Source: Hahella sp. (GTDB taxonomy: Bacteria > Pseudomonadota > Gammaproteobacteria > Pseudomonadales > Oleiphilaceae). From it: 40,943 nt of DNA. The notes beneath the pieces were generated by a model. It worked only from the letters and a program-made list of their open reading frames with translations. It did not search any database and was not told the origin of the DNA. Both the position numbers and the translations under genes were made by a program. Where the stretch lies: assembly GCA_028280065.1 (NCBI GenBank), contig JANQMN010000009.1:1-40943 (forward strand), read 5' to 3'. Positions 29,683 to 38,116 of the stretch are shown piece after piece (the stretch's first letter is position 1; every line of letters starts with the position of its first letter).

Positions 29683-31473
29683 CTAGCCTTGGTTTGCTGT
29701 TTTAGCAGGCTGCGCTAAATCCCTCCCGTCGAGAAATATCGCATGCATCCCGTCTCGACCGGCAGTCTTTACCCGGTACATAATCCCGTCGGCTTCCAGT
29801 AAAAGCTTCGAAAGTACTTGTTCGGCACTTTGCTCAACCATTCGTGCATTTTTTAAGGTAACCAAACCGAAACTGGCTGTGACCGAAATGCTTTCCGCAT
29901 ACCCATCCGGCACTATTCTCAGGATTTTTATCGTCTCTCTAAGCCGCTCAACCAGAGTTTCAGCGTCCTTTACCGGAGTTGCGTGAAGCAGCACAACAAA
30001 CTCTTCACCGCCATACCGGCAAATCAAATCCCCCTCGCGACATTCTTTGCGAATTGCACTGGCGATCCTTTTCAGTACTTCATCGCCCACCGTATGACCA
30101 TAGTTGTCGTTGATTTGCTTGAAGAAATCGATATCAAACAAGGCTAGGGTAATTGCCCTGCCATGCCGCAGGGCATTGGCAATTTCAGGAACCGCCAGCT
30201 CGGTAAATGCCCTGCGGTTCAGTAACTTTGTAAGGTAGTCTTCTCGGGCCAGCCGGATCAGATGTTGCTGACTTTCGCGCAGAGCCTGAGTGCGTTCCTC
30301 TACTTGTTTTTCCAGCGTATTGGTAAGAATCCTTAACGTAATCTGCTGTTTCCAGTCCTTTATCAAATATACACCAAACGACGCCAAGGCAAACAATACC
30401 AATCCCCATTGACCGGTACGGCCGATCCAGCCAACAAAACCGTGAGCGCTGAGCATATCAACTACCAAGGATATGAAAACCGCCAGAATACCAAAGGCGA
30501 TAAGCGCGCCTTGCAAACCAATTGCTTTAAACCTGGAAAAGCAGCCGATCAGCAATACCAGTACAAGTACAATAAATAATCCATCAAAATAGGGATAAGC
30601 ATTGACAAACGAAAAATCGGAAAATATGGATAGCGCCAAGACCCCCGACGAAAAGCCCAAGGAAACCGCAAAAATCAGACCTAACAGTTTAGGCGGTTCA
30701 CGCCAAAACCAAGCCCAGACCACAACAGCCAAAAAAGCAGGTATCAGAAAATAACTGTAGGCGGCTACATATCGCCAGGCCAGCGGGTCGAAATAGATCA
30801 ATTGACTGAACTCATTTTCGGCCAGCATCATCAGCGCTAAATTAATACACAGGGCACCCGTGGCTACCGCAGTCCAGTGTTCTCTCTTGATTATGCCGAC
30901 AAGCATGCTCAGCAATCCGGTAAGAAAGACAAAACCGGCAATGAGTATTCCGGGTAACGCCCTGCGATAAAGCCGGTGCAACAGGTCAGACTTTTCTCCT
31001 ATTACCGCCTCTCCGGACAACCCGATGAACGGATAATCGGAATAAATGCGCATATACAGGGGCCCTGCATCGGGGTCAACCGAAAACAAATGCCAGGGCC
31101 ATCCGGCAAAAATACTATTCCCCGCACGGTCTATATGGCCAAATTGGTAAATTTGCTTGCCGCCTTGAAATACCTGGACCGTCAGATCGATGCTAGAGAT
31201 GAAAATATGCGGGTCACGCCAGCTGCCAGGCAATTCCTGCAATCTTAGCCAGACAATCGAATATGCAGATTTGTCCCCCAAGTGAAAAGGCGATTCAACC
31301 GGCTGCCAATCGTAGGTTTCGAAATCCCACAGCATTGGTTCGGAACGAAAGGGCAAATCCCCCCAATGTAATGTCCAACCCTGATCGATCGGTATGGCTT
31401 CCCCGATATCTGCAGCGTTCCCCCAACTACTCAGGCAAAGCCCCAACAATAGTACTGCGCAGAGCTTCAGCAT
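29683..31473 (-). CDS. membrane diguanylate cyclase (7TMR-DISM extracellular domain, 7TM, GGDEF)
   Basis: 596 residues. A signal peptide (about 1-21, ending NAAD) leads to a beta-rich periplasmic domain of about 150 residues resembling 7TMR-DISM sensors, then about seven hydrophobic helices between about 175 and 385. A short coiled coil (LEKQVEERTQALRES) joins these to a GGDEF domain. The active site is GGEEF at 488-492, and an intact RxxD inhibitory site (Arg479, Asp482) lies five residues before it, so an active, product-inhibited c-di-GMP synthase is expected. The periplasmic ligand is unknown. ATG at 31473; divergent from the HAD phosphatase gene. Confidence 0.9.
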   Translation of the reverse strand: MLKLCAVLLLGLCLSSWGNAADIGEAIPIDQGWTLHWGDLPFRSEPMLWDFETYDWQPVESPFHLGDKSAYSIVWLRLQELPGSWRDPHIFISSIDLTVQVFQGGKQIYQFGHIDRAGNSIFAGWPWHLFSVDPDAGPLYMRIYSDYPFIGLSGEAVIGEKSDLLHRLYRRALPGILIAGFVFLTGLLSMLVGIIKREHWTAVATGALCINLALMMLAENEFSQLIYFDPLAWRYVAAYSYFLIPAFLAVVVWAWFWREPPKLLGLIFAVSLGFSSGVLALSIFSDFSFVNAYPYFDGLFIVLVLVLLIGCFSRFKAIGLQGALIAFGILAVFISLVVDMLSAHGFVGWIGRTGQWGLVLFALASFGVYLIKDWKQQITLRILTNTLEKQVEERTQALRESQQHLIRLAREDYLTKLLNRRAFTELAVPEIANALRHGRAITLALFDIDFFKQINDNYGHTVGDEVLKRIASAIRKECREGDLICRYGGEEFVVLLHATPVKDAETLVERLRETIKILRIVPDGYAESISVTASFGLVTLKNARMVEQSAEQVLSKLLLEADGIMYRVKTAGRDGMHAIFLDGRDLAQPAKTANQG

Positions 31474-31661
31474 GGCATCGCTATTAAAAACACAACTAAA
31501 TTCCGAATACTACTTTCTGATTCCTGCATAACGTTCCTTCATTCCAAGGGTACTAGTATAGGCAAAACTCTGTTATTTTCCCCAAAAAAAGAAAAGCCGA
31601 GGCTTTATTTTCAGACGCATCAGGCCTCTTGTTCAACCACTCTCGACCAATGGTTTTCATC

Positions 31662-32294
31662 ATGGATTACAACCGGTTTGAAGCGTTTATTTTCGACCTG
31701 GACGGTACGCTTATCGATTCCATGCCGTTACATGAAAAAGCATGGCAAGCAACCTTAAACCATTTCAACTTGCCTATTTTCCCCGACCTTATGCGTGATT
31801 TGCTCGGAGTGCCGACACGGGAGTCCCTCATTGCCATCGCCAAGCAGGCAAACTGCCGGTTAGCGGATGTGGACTCGGCCTGCGCATTTAAGCATGCCAG
31901 GTTTAAGGAACTCCTCGAACAAGGCATCAATACAACGCCGGTAGCCGACCTTGCCAAGGATTATCGGGGCCGGAAACCGATGGCTGTAGGAACCGGAGCA
32001 ATGACCCAGGAAGCCTTGGACCTGCTGGAACTGGCGGGATTGCGCGAGCTGTTCACCGTGGTCATCGGCGCCGACCAGGTCCGATATCCAAAACCTGCTC
32101 CGGACACCTTTGCCCTCGCAGCGGACCGGCTAGGCGTCAAAGCGGATAAGTGCATCGTCTTCGAAGACGGCGAACCGGGCCTGATCGCCGCACGCGCCTG
32201 TGGCATGTACGCCTTGGATATACGGAAAGAGTTTGCTACAAAAGGGGATTACTTTCATTTTTACCCGAAAACTGGCAAACAAAAAAACCGATGA
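31662..32294 (+). CDS. HAD-superfamily phosphatase, YqaB-like
   Basis: 210 residues from the ATG at 31662 (MDYNRFEAFIFDLDGTLIDS), matching the YqaB N-terminus; the frame extends 11 codons upstream to an ATG at 31629. HAD motif I is FDLDGTLIDS with nucleophile Asp, motif II the Thr in AVGTGAMTQ, motif III Lys in YPKPAPDTF, and motif IV FEDGEPGL. YqaB of E. coli dephosphorylates fructose-1-phosphate and other sugar phosphates; the same is likely but unproven here. Its stop codon overlaps the next ATG as ATGA (32291-32294), indicating translational coupling. Confidence 0.9.
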   Translation: MDYNRFEAFIFDLDGTLIDSMPLHEKAWQATLNHFNLPIFPDLMRDLLGVPTRESLIAIAKQANCRLADVDSACAFKHARFKELLEQGINTTPVADLAKDYRGRKPMAVGTGAMTQEALDLLELAGLRELFTVVIGADQVRYPKPAPDTFALAADRLGVKADKCIVFEDGEPGLIAARACGMYALDIRKEFATKGDYFHFYPKTGKQKNR

Positions 32295-32461
32295 GCGACA
32301 AACCCACTGCAAATTTCTACTGCCCCACATGCCAGCAGCTGCTGGAAAGACTGAAAGCTTGCGGCGCCGTGGACTTTTTCTGCAATAATTGCAATCAACT
32401 CATCTCCAAACGCGCTATAATCACTCGCCCGGAACCGCCGCCAAAACAGGACAGACCCTAA
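32291..32461 (+). CDS. mini zinc-ribbon protein related to YfgJ
   Basis: 56 residues, starting at an ATG inside the ATGA overlap with the HAD gene. One zinc ribbon is visible: CPTCQQLL, then CNNC about 20 residues later. The segment LKACGAVDFFC is nearly the same as the second ribbon of E. coli YfgJ (LKACGAVDYFC), and LISK follows in both. YfgJ itself has two ribbons; this protein keeps only the C-terminal one and adds a Pro-rich tail. Function unknown. A 14-bp perfect palindrome lies just after its stop. Confidence 0.8.
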   Translation: MSDKPTANFYCPTCQQLLERLKACGAVDFFCNNCNQLISKRAIITRPEPPPKQDRP

Positions 32462-32462
32462 C

Positions 32463-32476
32463 TCTGCCTAGGCAGA
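32463..32476. other. perfect 14-bp palindrome after the mini zinc-ribbon gene
   Basis: TCTGCCTAGGCAGA begins two bases after the stop codon. As RNA it could form a 5-bp stem with a CUAG loop, too short for a good terminator and with no T-run; a protein-binding site is equally possible. Confidence 0.4.
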
Positions 32477-32636
32477 CTATACTCATTGGCTCAGGCACCG
32501 GTCGCAAATGCAGCGAAAGCTGGAATAATGGCGTAGAAATGCCTGCAAAATAACCAAAAAGTTAAGAAAAGCCGTCAAAGAATTACGTACAATGAAAAAA
32601 AAAGTTCCTACAGGAAGAGGTAAGGAGTACATTTTC

Positions 32637-33908
32637 ATGGGTTTCAGAATTATTCAGGTCGTACTACTCGGGTGCTTCCTCGTTTTGGCAGGATGCTTAC
32701 CACAGCAATCCAAGCCCTCTCCGGAACTGGAAGTTCCCAGCCCGGACGCCGACTCGGACGCGGCCCAAAAAGAAGCCCTGCAATACCAGCCAAAACCCGG
32801 CCTGACCTCCCGCGAGCGATTCAAGCACGCGTTGAAGCTCCTCAATAAAGACCAGGTTGAAGAAGCACGAGTCGAACTTGAAACCTATTTGCTCGACAGA
32901 CCCAATGACAAACGCGCTAGAAGCCTGGTAAAACAGATCAACACACCGATCTCGGAGCTTTATCCCGCAGAAAGCTTTGCCATTAAATTGAGCTGGGGGC
33001 AAACCCTTTCCACCCTTTCCCGGGACTACTTGGGCGATGTGTACGGTTTTTACGGTTTGGCCAAATACAACGGAATTCCCGTTTCGGAAAAACTCAAAGT
33101 TGGCGATGAAATACGCATCCCGGCAACCGCAACTGCTCTGAAAGCTAAAGAGCGCTTGGAAAACCTGGCGTCGAAACCCGAAACTGTCGCGCCAGAGGAA
33201 CCGCTTGAACCGGTAGTCGCTCAAGAGGAAGAGTTGGAAGATGAGTTGGCGGAAATGCAGGTCGCCAGCGAACTACCGGAGGAAGAAGCCGAAATGCCTG
33301 CTGAACCATTGTCGGAACAGGTGACGGAAACGGTAGAAACTGAAGTGGAAGACAGCGCAATCGTCGAAGTGGAACCCGCCGAGGAAAGCGGCATTCTGCT
33401 TAGCGCTATTGAAGGCGATCCGGAAGAATTTATTCGCAAAGCCGTTGCTCAGGAAAGCTATGTTGTCGCCGCAGCCACCCTGGACGAGCTACGCGCCAAA
33501 CAGCCGATTTCCAGGGAACTAACCGGCGAAGCCCCCAACATTTACCAGCGTGCCGCTAATGTTCTGGAACAGGATGATCCGTATCTTGCAGCGAAATATC
33601 ACTTTGAAGTCGGCCGCATGCTGCTCGATCAGGGAGATATGGAAGCCGCCTTGCCTGCCCTGCAACGAAGTGTAAGCTTGGATGAAAGCAGTGCGGAAGC
33701 AATGCAGACGTTCAAGGATACCCAGTCAAACCTGGCTGCCAAGTATCATCGCCAGGCGACCAACGCCTACCGCAAACAGGCACTGGATGAAGCCATTGCC
33801 TTGTGGGAATATGTTCTGGAGATCGATCCGGAACACAGTGCCGCCCAGGCATATCTGGTGCAAGCCAACGAATTAAAGGGCAAACTTTCGAAAATAAAAG
33901 ATCAATAG
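32637..33908 (+). CDS. LysM-TPR lipoprotein
   Basis: 423 residues from the ATG at 32637, chosen because AAGGAG lies about 10 nt upstream and a clean lipoprotein signal begins there; the frame extends to an ATG at 32592. Lipobox LAGC ends at Cys20, followed by Leu-Pro, so outer-membrane sorting is likely. Residues 55-100 look TPR-like, and about 112-163 is a LysM-like domain (TLSTLSRDYLG, YNGIP, KVGDEIRIP) of the kind that binds peptidoglycan. A long Glu-rich linker follows (about 170-270), then TPR-like helices to the end. First gene of a four-gene run with the Ser/Thr kinase 58 bp behind it, so I infer an envelope sensor or scaffold for that kinase. Confidence 0.82.
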   Translation: MGFRIIQVVLLGCFLVLAGCLPQQSKPSPELEVPSPDADSDAAQKEALQYQPKPGLTSRERFKHALKLLNKDQVEEARVELETYLLDRPNDKRARSLVKQINTPISELYPAESFAIKLSWGQTLSTLSRDYLGDVYGFYGLAKYNGIPVSEKLKVGDEIRIPATATALKAKERLENLASKPETVAPEEPLEPVVAQEEELEDELAEMQVASELPEEEAEMPAEPLSEQVTETVETEVEDSAIVEVEPAEESGILLSAIEGDPEEFIRKAVAQESYVVAAATLDELRAKQPISRELTGEAPNIYQRAANVLEQDDPYLAAKYHFEVGRMLLDQGDMEAALPALQRSVSLDESSAEAMQTFKDTQSNLAAKYHRQATNAYRKQALDEAIALWEYVLEIDPEHSAAQAYLVQANELKGKLSKIKDQ

Positions 33909-33966
33909 CAGAGTCCCGGAAGGACGTGAATTGCAAAAATCACAGGTATTAAAGGGTTAGCAAAGG

Positions 33967-35835
33967 ATGAGTATGGACCTTGTTGGACAGAGTATCGGCC
34001 GGTATCGAGTCGATTCGAAAATTGGCAGCGGCGCTATGGCAGATGTCTATCTGGCGTTTGACGTGGATATAAATCGCCATGTCGCCATCAAGGTTCTGAA
34101 ACGGGATATCTGGCTCACTGAGAAATTTACCGCACGCTTTTTAAGTGAAGCGAAGGCAGCCGGTATTTTATCTCATTCACATATCGTCACCATTTATGAT
34201 GTCGGACGGGTAGAAAATGTACCCTTCATCGTCATGGAATTGGTGGATGGCGAAACTCTCGGCAAAAGGCTGGAAAGAGGGGACCGCTTTAGCGTCAAGC
34301 AAATCATTCGTTTCATGCTGCAGGTCGCCAATGCCCTGGACTATGCCCATGGAAAAGGCATCGTGCACCGGGATGTCAAACCCGACAATATTTTATTCAT
34401 GCCCGATGGCGAGACCATTAAGTTGGCCGATTTTGGTATCGCCCATCGCTCAGATTGCAGCGAAACCCAGGTCGGCACCATTCTGGGGACACCCCGCTAT
34501 ATGTCGCCGGAGCAAGCTTGCGGCGAACCGCTGGACGGCCGCTCGGATCTGTTTTCTCTCGGGGTTATTTTGTACGAGTTGATCACCGGAGAAAAAGCCT
34601 TTAAGTCCACTTCCATGAACACGCTGGTCGCTGAAATTGTCAGCAAACAACCGGAGTATCTACGCAAAGTACCCGAGGGCATTCCACGAGGCCTTCACAA
34701 TATCCTCAAGCGTCTGTTGGAGAAGAAACCCAGTAAGCGCTTCAACAACGGCCGTGAAGTCGTCGCGGCGTTGCAGTGGGAATTGGACGCCATTATCGAC
34801 CACGAAGAGAAAAGCAAGCAGCGTTACATCCCGCTTCATATTAAATGGACCGCCATCATGGGCGCGATGGTGGCCATGATCCTGACCGTCAGCATTGTAA
34901 TCGTGAATCACTTTCAAAATAAAATGCTGGTCGATCAGTCCATTGATGGCGGGGTTTCGCTTGCAAAGTTTATCGCCACGGAAAGCGCGATCCCGGTGCT
35001 AGGCGAAGATTGGATCTCCGTTGAAGCGCTGGTGAAAGATGCCAGCGAACGGAATACCTTTGAATACCTGGTACTTTCTGATCACAATGGTGAAGTTCGA
35101 GCAGCAACAGACCCCAATCTGGTAGGTAATTTAGTACCGGAAAAACAGGGTACCCTCCTGCAAAATGACGACAGTGTTGAAGTAACCAACGTTACCACGA
35201 TAGACGAGCGTACGGTTTTTGATTTTTCTACGCCGATTTACTTTGGCGAAACCTCAATCGGCACGATTCATTTAGGCCTGCAACAAGACCGGCTCGAAGA
35301 AGTAAAGACAATTACTACGATATTGATGATCTTGATCGGGCTGGTCACCCTTTTCTCTGTTGTGTTTATTTTATTCGTATTCGGTCGGCGTATGGGAATG
35401 CGCATCAGAGTAATGCGCAACGCTATGGTCGAATTGGTCAATGGCCATTATGACCGCCGCATTCATCAGGAGCAGAATGACGAAATTGGCGATCTATACC
35501 AGCTGTTCAACGATGTCGCCAGCAAATTCCAGGATTTGGTCAATCCTGATGTGGAAGGTAATGAAGAAGGGCCGGAAGGCGAGCAGACCAGCGACGATGG
35601 GCAGCCAAACCAGGAACAAGAAAAAAATGGCAAAATGATCAATAACGCTTCTAAAACCAAGAATCCGCTAAGCTTGGACGATCAACGGATGAAGGCAGTA
35701 AATTCGACTTTTGGTGATCTTGATGACGACGACGACGCGAAAACCATCATGGCGCCCGTCGACGAAGCGTTTCATCCCGATACTTCAGGCCAAGTTGATC
35801 ACGTTTCATCGGCAAAATTGCACAAGAACAAGTAA
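33967..35835 (+). CDS. eukaryotic-like Ser/Thr protein kinase with external sensor loop and HAMP domain
   Basis: 622 residues. The N-terminal Hanks-type kinase domain (13-275) has a glycine loop IGSGAMADVYLA, Lys42 (VAIK), HRDVKPDN with Asp136, DFG at 155-157 and GTPRYMSPEQ in the activation segment, so it should be active. Transmembrane helices at about 295-315 and 449-472 flank a periplasmic region of about 130 residues that looks like a Cache/PAS-like sensor. A HAMP-like region (about 474-525) follows TM2, and the tail is acidic and repetitive, with DDDDDAKTIMAP near 586-597. The kinase is thus before TM1 and the HAMP after TM2, with no output domain beyond it: an unusual arrangement. No PASTA repeats. 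Confidence 0.9.
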   Translation: MSMDLVGQSIGRYRVDSKIGSGAMADVYLAFDVDINRHVAIKVLKRDIWLTEKFTARFLSEAKAAGILSHSHIVTIYDVGRVENVPFIVMELVDGETLGKRLERGDRFSVKQIIRFMLQVANALDYAHGKGIVHRDVKPDNILFMPDGETIKLADFGIAHRSDCSETQVGTILGTPRYMSPEQACGEPLDGRSDLFSLGVILYELITGEKAFKSTSMNTLVAEIVSKQPEYLRKVPEGIPRGLHNILKRLLEKKPSKRFNNGREVVAALQWELDAIIDHEEKSKQRYIPLHIKWTAIMGAMVAMILTVSIVIVNHFQNKMLVDQSIDGGVSLAKFIATESAIPVLGEDWISVEALVKDASERNTFEYLVLSDHNGEVRAATDPNLVGNLVPEKQGTLLQNDDSVEVTNVTTIDERTVFDFSTPIYFGETSIGTIHLGLQQDRLEEVKTITTILMILIGLVTLFSVVFILFVFGRRMGMRIRVMRNAMVELVNGHYDRRIHQEQNDEIGDLYQLFNDVASKFQDLVNPDVEGNEEGPEGEQTSDDGQPNQEQEKNGKMINNASKTKNPLSLDDQRMKAVNSTFGDLDDDDDAKTIMAPVDEAFHPDTSGQVDHVSSAKLHKNK

Positions 35836-35870
35836 ACAAACACCCATGATCCAGAAAATTGCTCACTAAC

Positions 35871-36890
35871 ATGACAATTTGCCAGCATTCACTTCGTTTA
35901 ATTCTCTTTCTCACGATTTCCGCTTTAGGATTGCTGCTTAACGGCTGCCAAACAACTCCGCCGGGTGTCAGTCTGGAACGCAATAATCCCGATATCGTCA
36001 CGTACAACAATACGTTTCTCATCGTTAAGAGCCGCCAAGCCGACACGTACCGTTCCCTCGCAGACAGATACTATCGAGATGAACATCAGGCTTTTCGGCT
36101 GGCCAGTATTAACCCGGAAATTACCGGACAGGCTGGTCAGCTCATCGCCGTCCCTATGGTCGACTCGATTCCGAGCAATGTCGGCTCCGGTGTGCTTCGA
36201 ACAATCCCAATTCTCTGTTACCACCAATTTACTAAGTCGGAACACTCACCTCATCCCCTGGTTTTGCAAGCCAGCAAATTTCGCCAGCAGCTTCAATACC
36301 TAATGGATAACCAATACCAGGTTCTTGATATAAAAGACCTTTCTTCTTATTTAGGAGGAAAAAAGCCAATACCGGATAAAGCCGTCATTATCACAATTGA
36401 TGATGGTTATCGAAGTATTTATGATGTTGCCTATCCAATGCTCAAAGAATTTGGTTATCCTGCCACCGTATTTTTATACACAGATTTTATCGGTGGTGGA
36501 GCAGCCCTTACCTGGACTCAGATAAAAAAGCTTAAAAAAGAAGGATTGCTGAGCTTTCAGTCACACTCGAAATCTCACGCTTCCCTTGCCACTTTACCCG
36601 ACCCGGATGAAGATACTATTGAGTTTCTACGCACCGAAATTCTTACTCCCCACAAAAAAATAGGCCAAAAGCTTGGCAGGGACCCCATATTCTTTGCCTA
36701 CCCCTACGGGGATAGCAGTGATATGGCCGTGAAAATACTCGAAGATGCCAACTATGAACTCGCTTTTACCGTACAGTCAGGGGGCAATCCGGTTTTTGCC
36801 GATCCCATGCGCCTTCGCAGGGCGATGATCTATGACTCTGACACTATCACTAGTTTCCAGCGTAAATTAGCCAACCAGGAGAATTACTAG
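35871..36890 (+). CDS. lipoprotein polysaccharide deacetylase (NodB family) with LysM-like N-terminus
   Basis: 339 residues from the ATG at 35871; a TTG at 35859 is possible but weaker, and neither has a clear ribosome binding site. Lipobox NGC ends at Cys26. Residues about 45-96 read like a LysM domain (DTYRSLADRYYRDEHQAFRL, then GQLIAVP). The NodB deacetylase follows: TIDDGY with catalytic Asp177 and metal Asp178, and SHSKSH with His232 and His236 as metal ligands. By family knowledge such enzymes deacetylate peptidoglycan or other cell-surface sugars, here presumably in the periplasm. It starts 35 bp after the kinase gene and its stop overlaps the next start by one base. Confidence 0.87.
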   Translation: MTICQHSLRLILFLTISALGLLLNGCQTTPPGVSLERNNPDIVTYNNTFLIVKSRQADTYRSLADRYYRDEHQAFRLASINPEITGQAGQLIAVPMVDSIPSNVGSGVLRTIPILCYHQFTKSEHSPHPLVLQASKFRQQLQYLMDNQYQVLDIKDLSSYLGGKKPIPDKAVIITIDDGYRSIYDVAYPMLKEFGYPATVFLYTDFIGGGAALTWTQIKKLKKEGLLSFQSHSKSHASLATLPDPDEDTIEFLRTEILTPHKKIGQKLGRDPIFFAYPYGDSSDMAVKILEDANYELAFTVQSGGNPVFADPMRLRRAMIYDSDTITSFQRKLANQENY

Positions 36891-37873
36891 TGAAAGGGTT
36901 TCTTTCTTGGCGTTGGCATTCCACTCCTTTGAAACTTAGCTTGCTCTACTCGCTGATCGCCGGTTTAGCGGGCTGCGCAGCGATGCAAGGTGAAGTCAGT
37001 CCGGAGCAACTAGAAGCCTTTGTCGCCTATCACAGCAATATGGCGCAAAAACAAATTGATGCAGGCGCTTATCCGGAGGCACTTGTGCATATCAAAATCT
37101 TAGAAACAAAAATGCCGGAAAACGGCAACTATCGACAGAATATCGCTGACATTGAAAAGCTTATCCGGCATAAAAAGGCAGATGCATTGACGGAGGCGGA
37201 AAAACTAACCAAGCAGGGTGAGCTGGATAAAGCGAAGAAGCATTTGCTGACAGCGTTAAGCATGGAACCGTCCGATGGCGAGTTAATAAAGATCCTGCAA
37301 CAGCACAACACTCGTGTGCTACGGGAAGAACAGGCTTTGAAACAGGCCAAATACCCGGGTTTGATGAAGCGCCAACAAGCGAATCAAACCAAGACGCAGG
37401 CAAAAAACCAGAGCAGAAACGTTAAAAAGACACCAAAGTCCGATCCAATTGGACAATTTCGCACCCTTTATGCCAGCAAGGACTATCAGGGTCTTATTCT
37501 TAAACTGGAACAAAATCATCTGACAGAAGTGCCGCTGGAATTGGAAAGCTGGCTGGTAGAAGCCCATATTCATTTGGCGCGAAAAGCACTGGACAGTGGG
37601 CAGTTGAACTCTGCCGTAAAGCACGCCAACCAGGCGCTCGCCTATGGCAATGTCTCGCAAAAGCAAGTCAGGCAACTTAACTCCGTAACCAGTAAGTTAG
37701 CGCCGCGACTGGTGAAAAAAGGCAAGGGTCTGGTCCGCAAAGATATCAATCAAGCCATCTCTTTGATGGAACAAGCCAGCATATACGCGCCGAACGACAC
37801 CAAAATAGAAATTGAGTTGACTAAAGCCCAGCGGATCAAGGATAACCTAGAGCGTATTAAGGCTCTTAACTAA
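36890..37873 (+). CDS. TPR-repeat lipoprotein
   Basis: 327 residues starting at a GTG (36890) that shares its first base with the preceding TAG; AGGAG lies 8 nt upstream, so the overlap start is well supported. The signal ends in lipobox LAGC. The rest is almost all helical and TPR-like (HIKILETKMPENGNYRQNI, LTKQGELDKAKKHLLTALS), split by a Lys/Gln-rich basic stretch at about 165-185. It resembles periplasmic TPR scaffolds but I do not recognise a named family. As the last gene of the four-gene run it probably serves the same envelope system. Confidence 0.78.
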   Translation: MKGFLSWRWHSTPLKLSLLYSLIAGLAGCAAMQGEVSPEQLEAFVAYHSNMAQKQIDAGAYPEALVHIKILETKMPENGNYRQNIADIEKLIRHKKADALTEAEKLTKQGELDKAKKHLLTALSMEPSDGELIKILQQHNTRVLREEQALKQAKYPGLMKRQQANQTKTQAKNQSRNVKKTPKSDPIGQFRTLYASKDYQGLILKLEQNHLTEVPLELESWLVEAHIHLARKALDSGQLNSAVKHANQALAYGNVSQKQVRQLNSVTSKLAPRLVKKGKGLVRKDINQAISLMEQASIYAPNDTKIEIELTKAQRIKDNLERIKALN

Positions 37874-38116
37874 ATTTCAGCACTTTCCTACCCAAATGTG
37901 AGAAATTTCCTACATCCAACAGGTTTTACATCGGGTAGTATTCTCTTCCACATCGCAGGGACGAAGTACTCGATCTAGGAAAGACGCAATTCTTCAAACA
38001 ACCTTTCCATATTGATTAGCATCTTCCTGCCAGGTTGGCGGCAATAAATACCATTGCCTTATTTACGAATCTTAGAGAACGGTATTGTTTTAACTTACCA
38101 GCAAAGGAAGCTTTCC

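Noticed and set aside
31591-31610. AAAAGCC-GA-GGCTTT hairpin upstream of the HAD gene
   Set aside because: A 2-nt loop is sterically impossible, so the real stem is about 5 bp; no gene ends there to need a terminator.
38030-38066. Sigma-54-like GG...GC pattern upstream of vgrG (TTGGCGGC ... TTGCC)
   Set aside because: Spacing between the GG and GC elements is not the required 10 bp.
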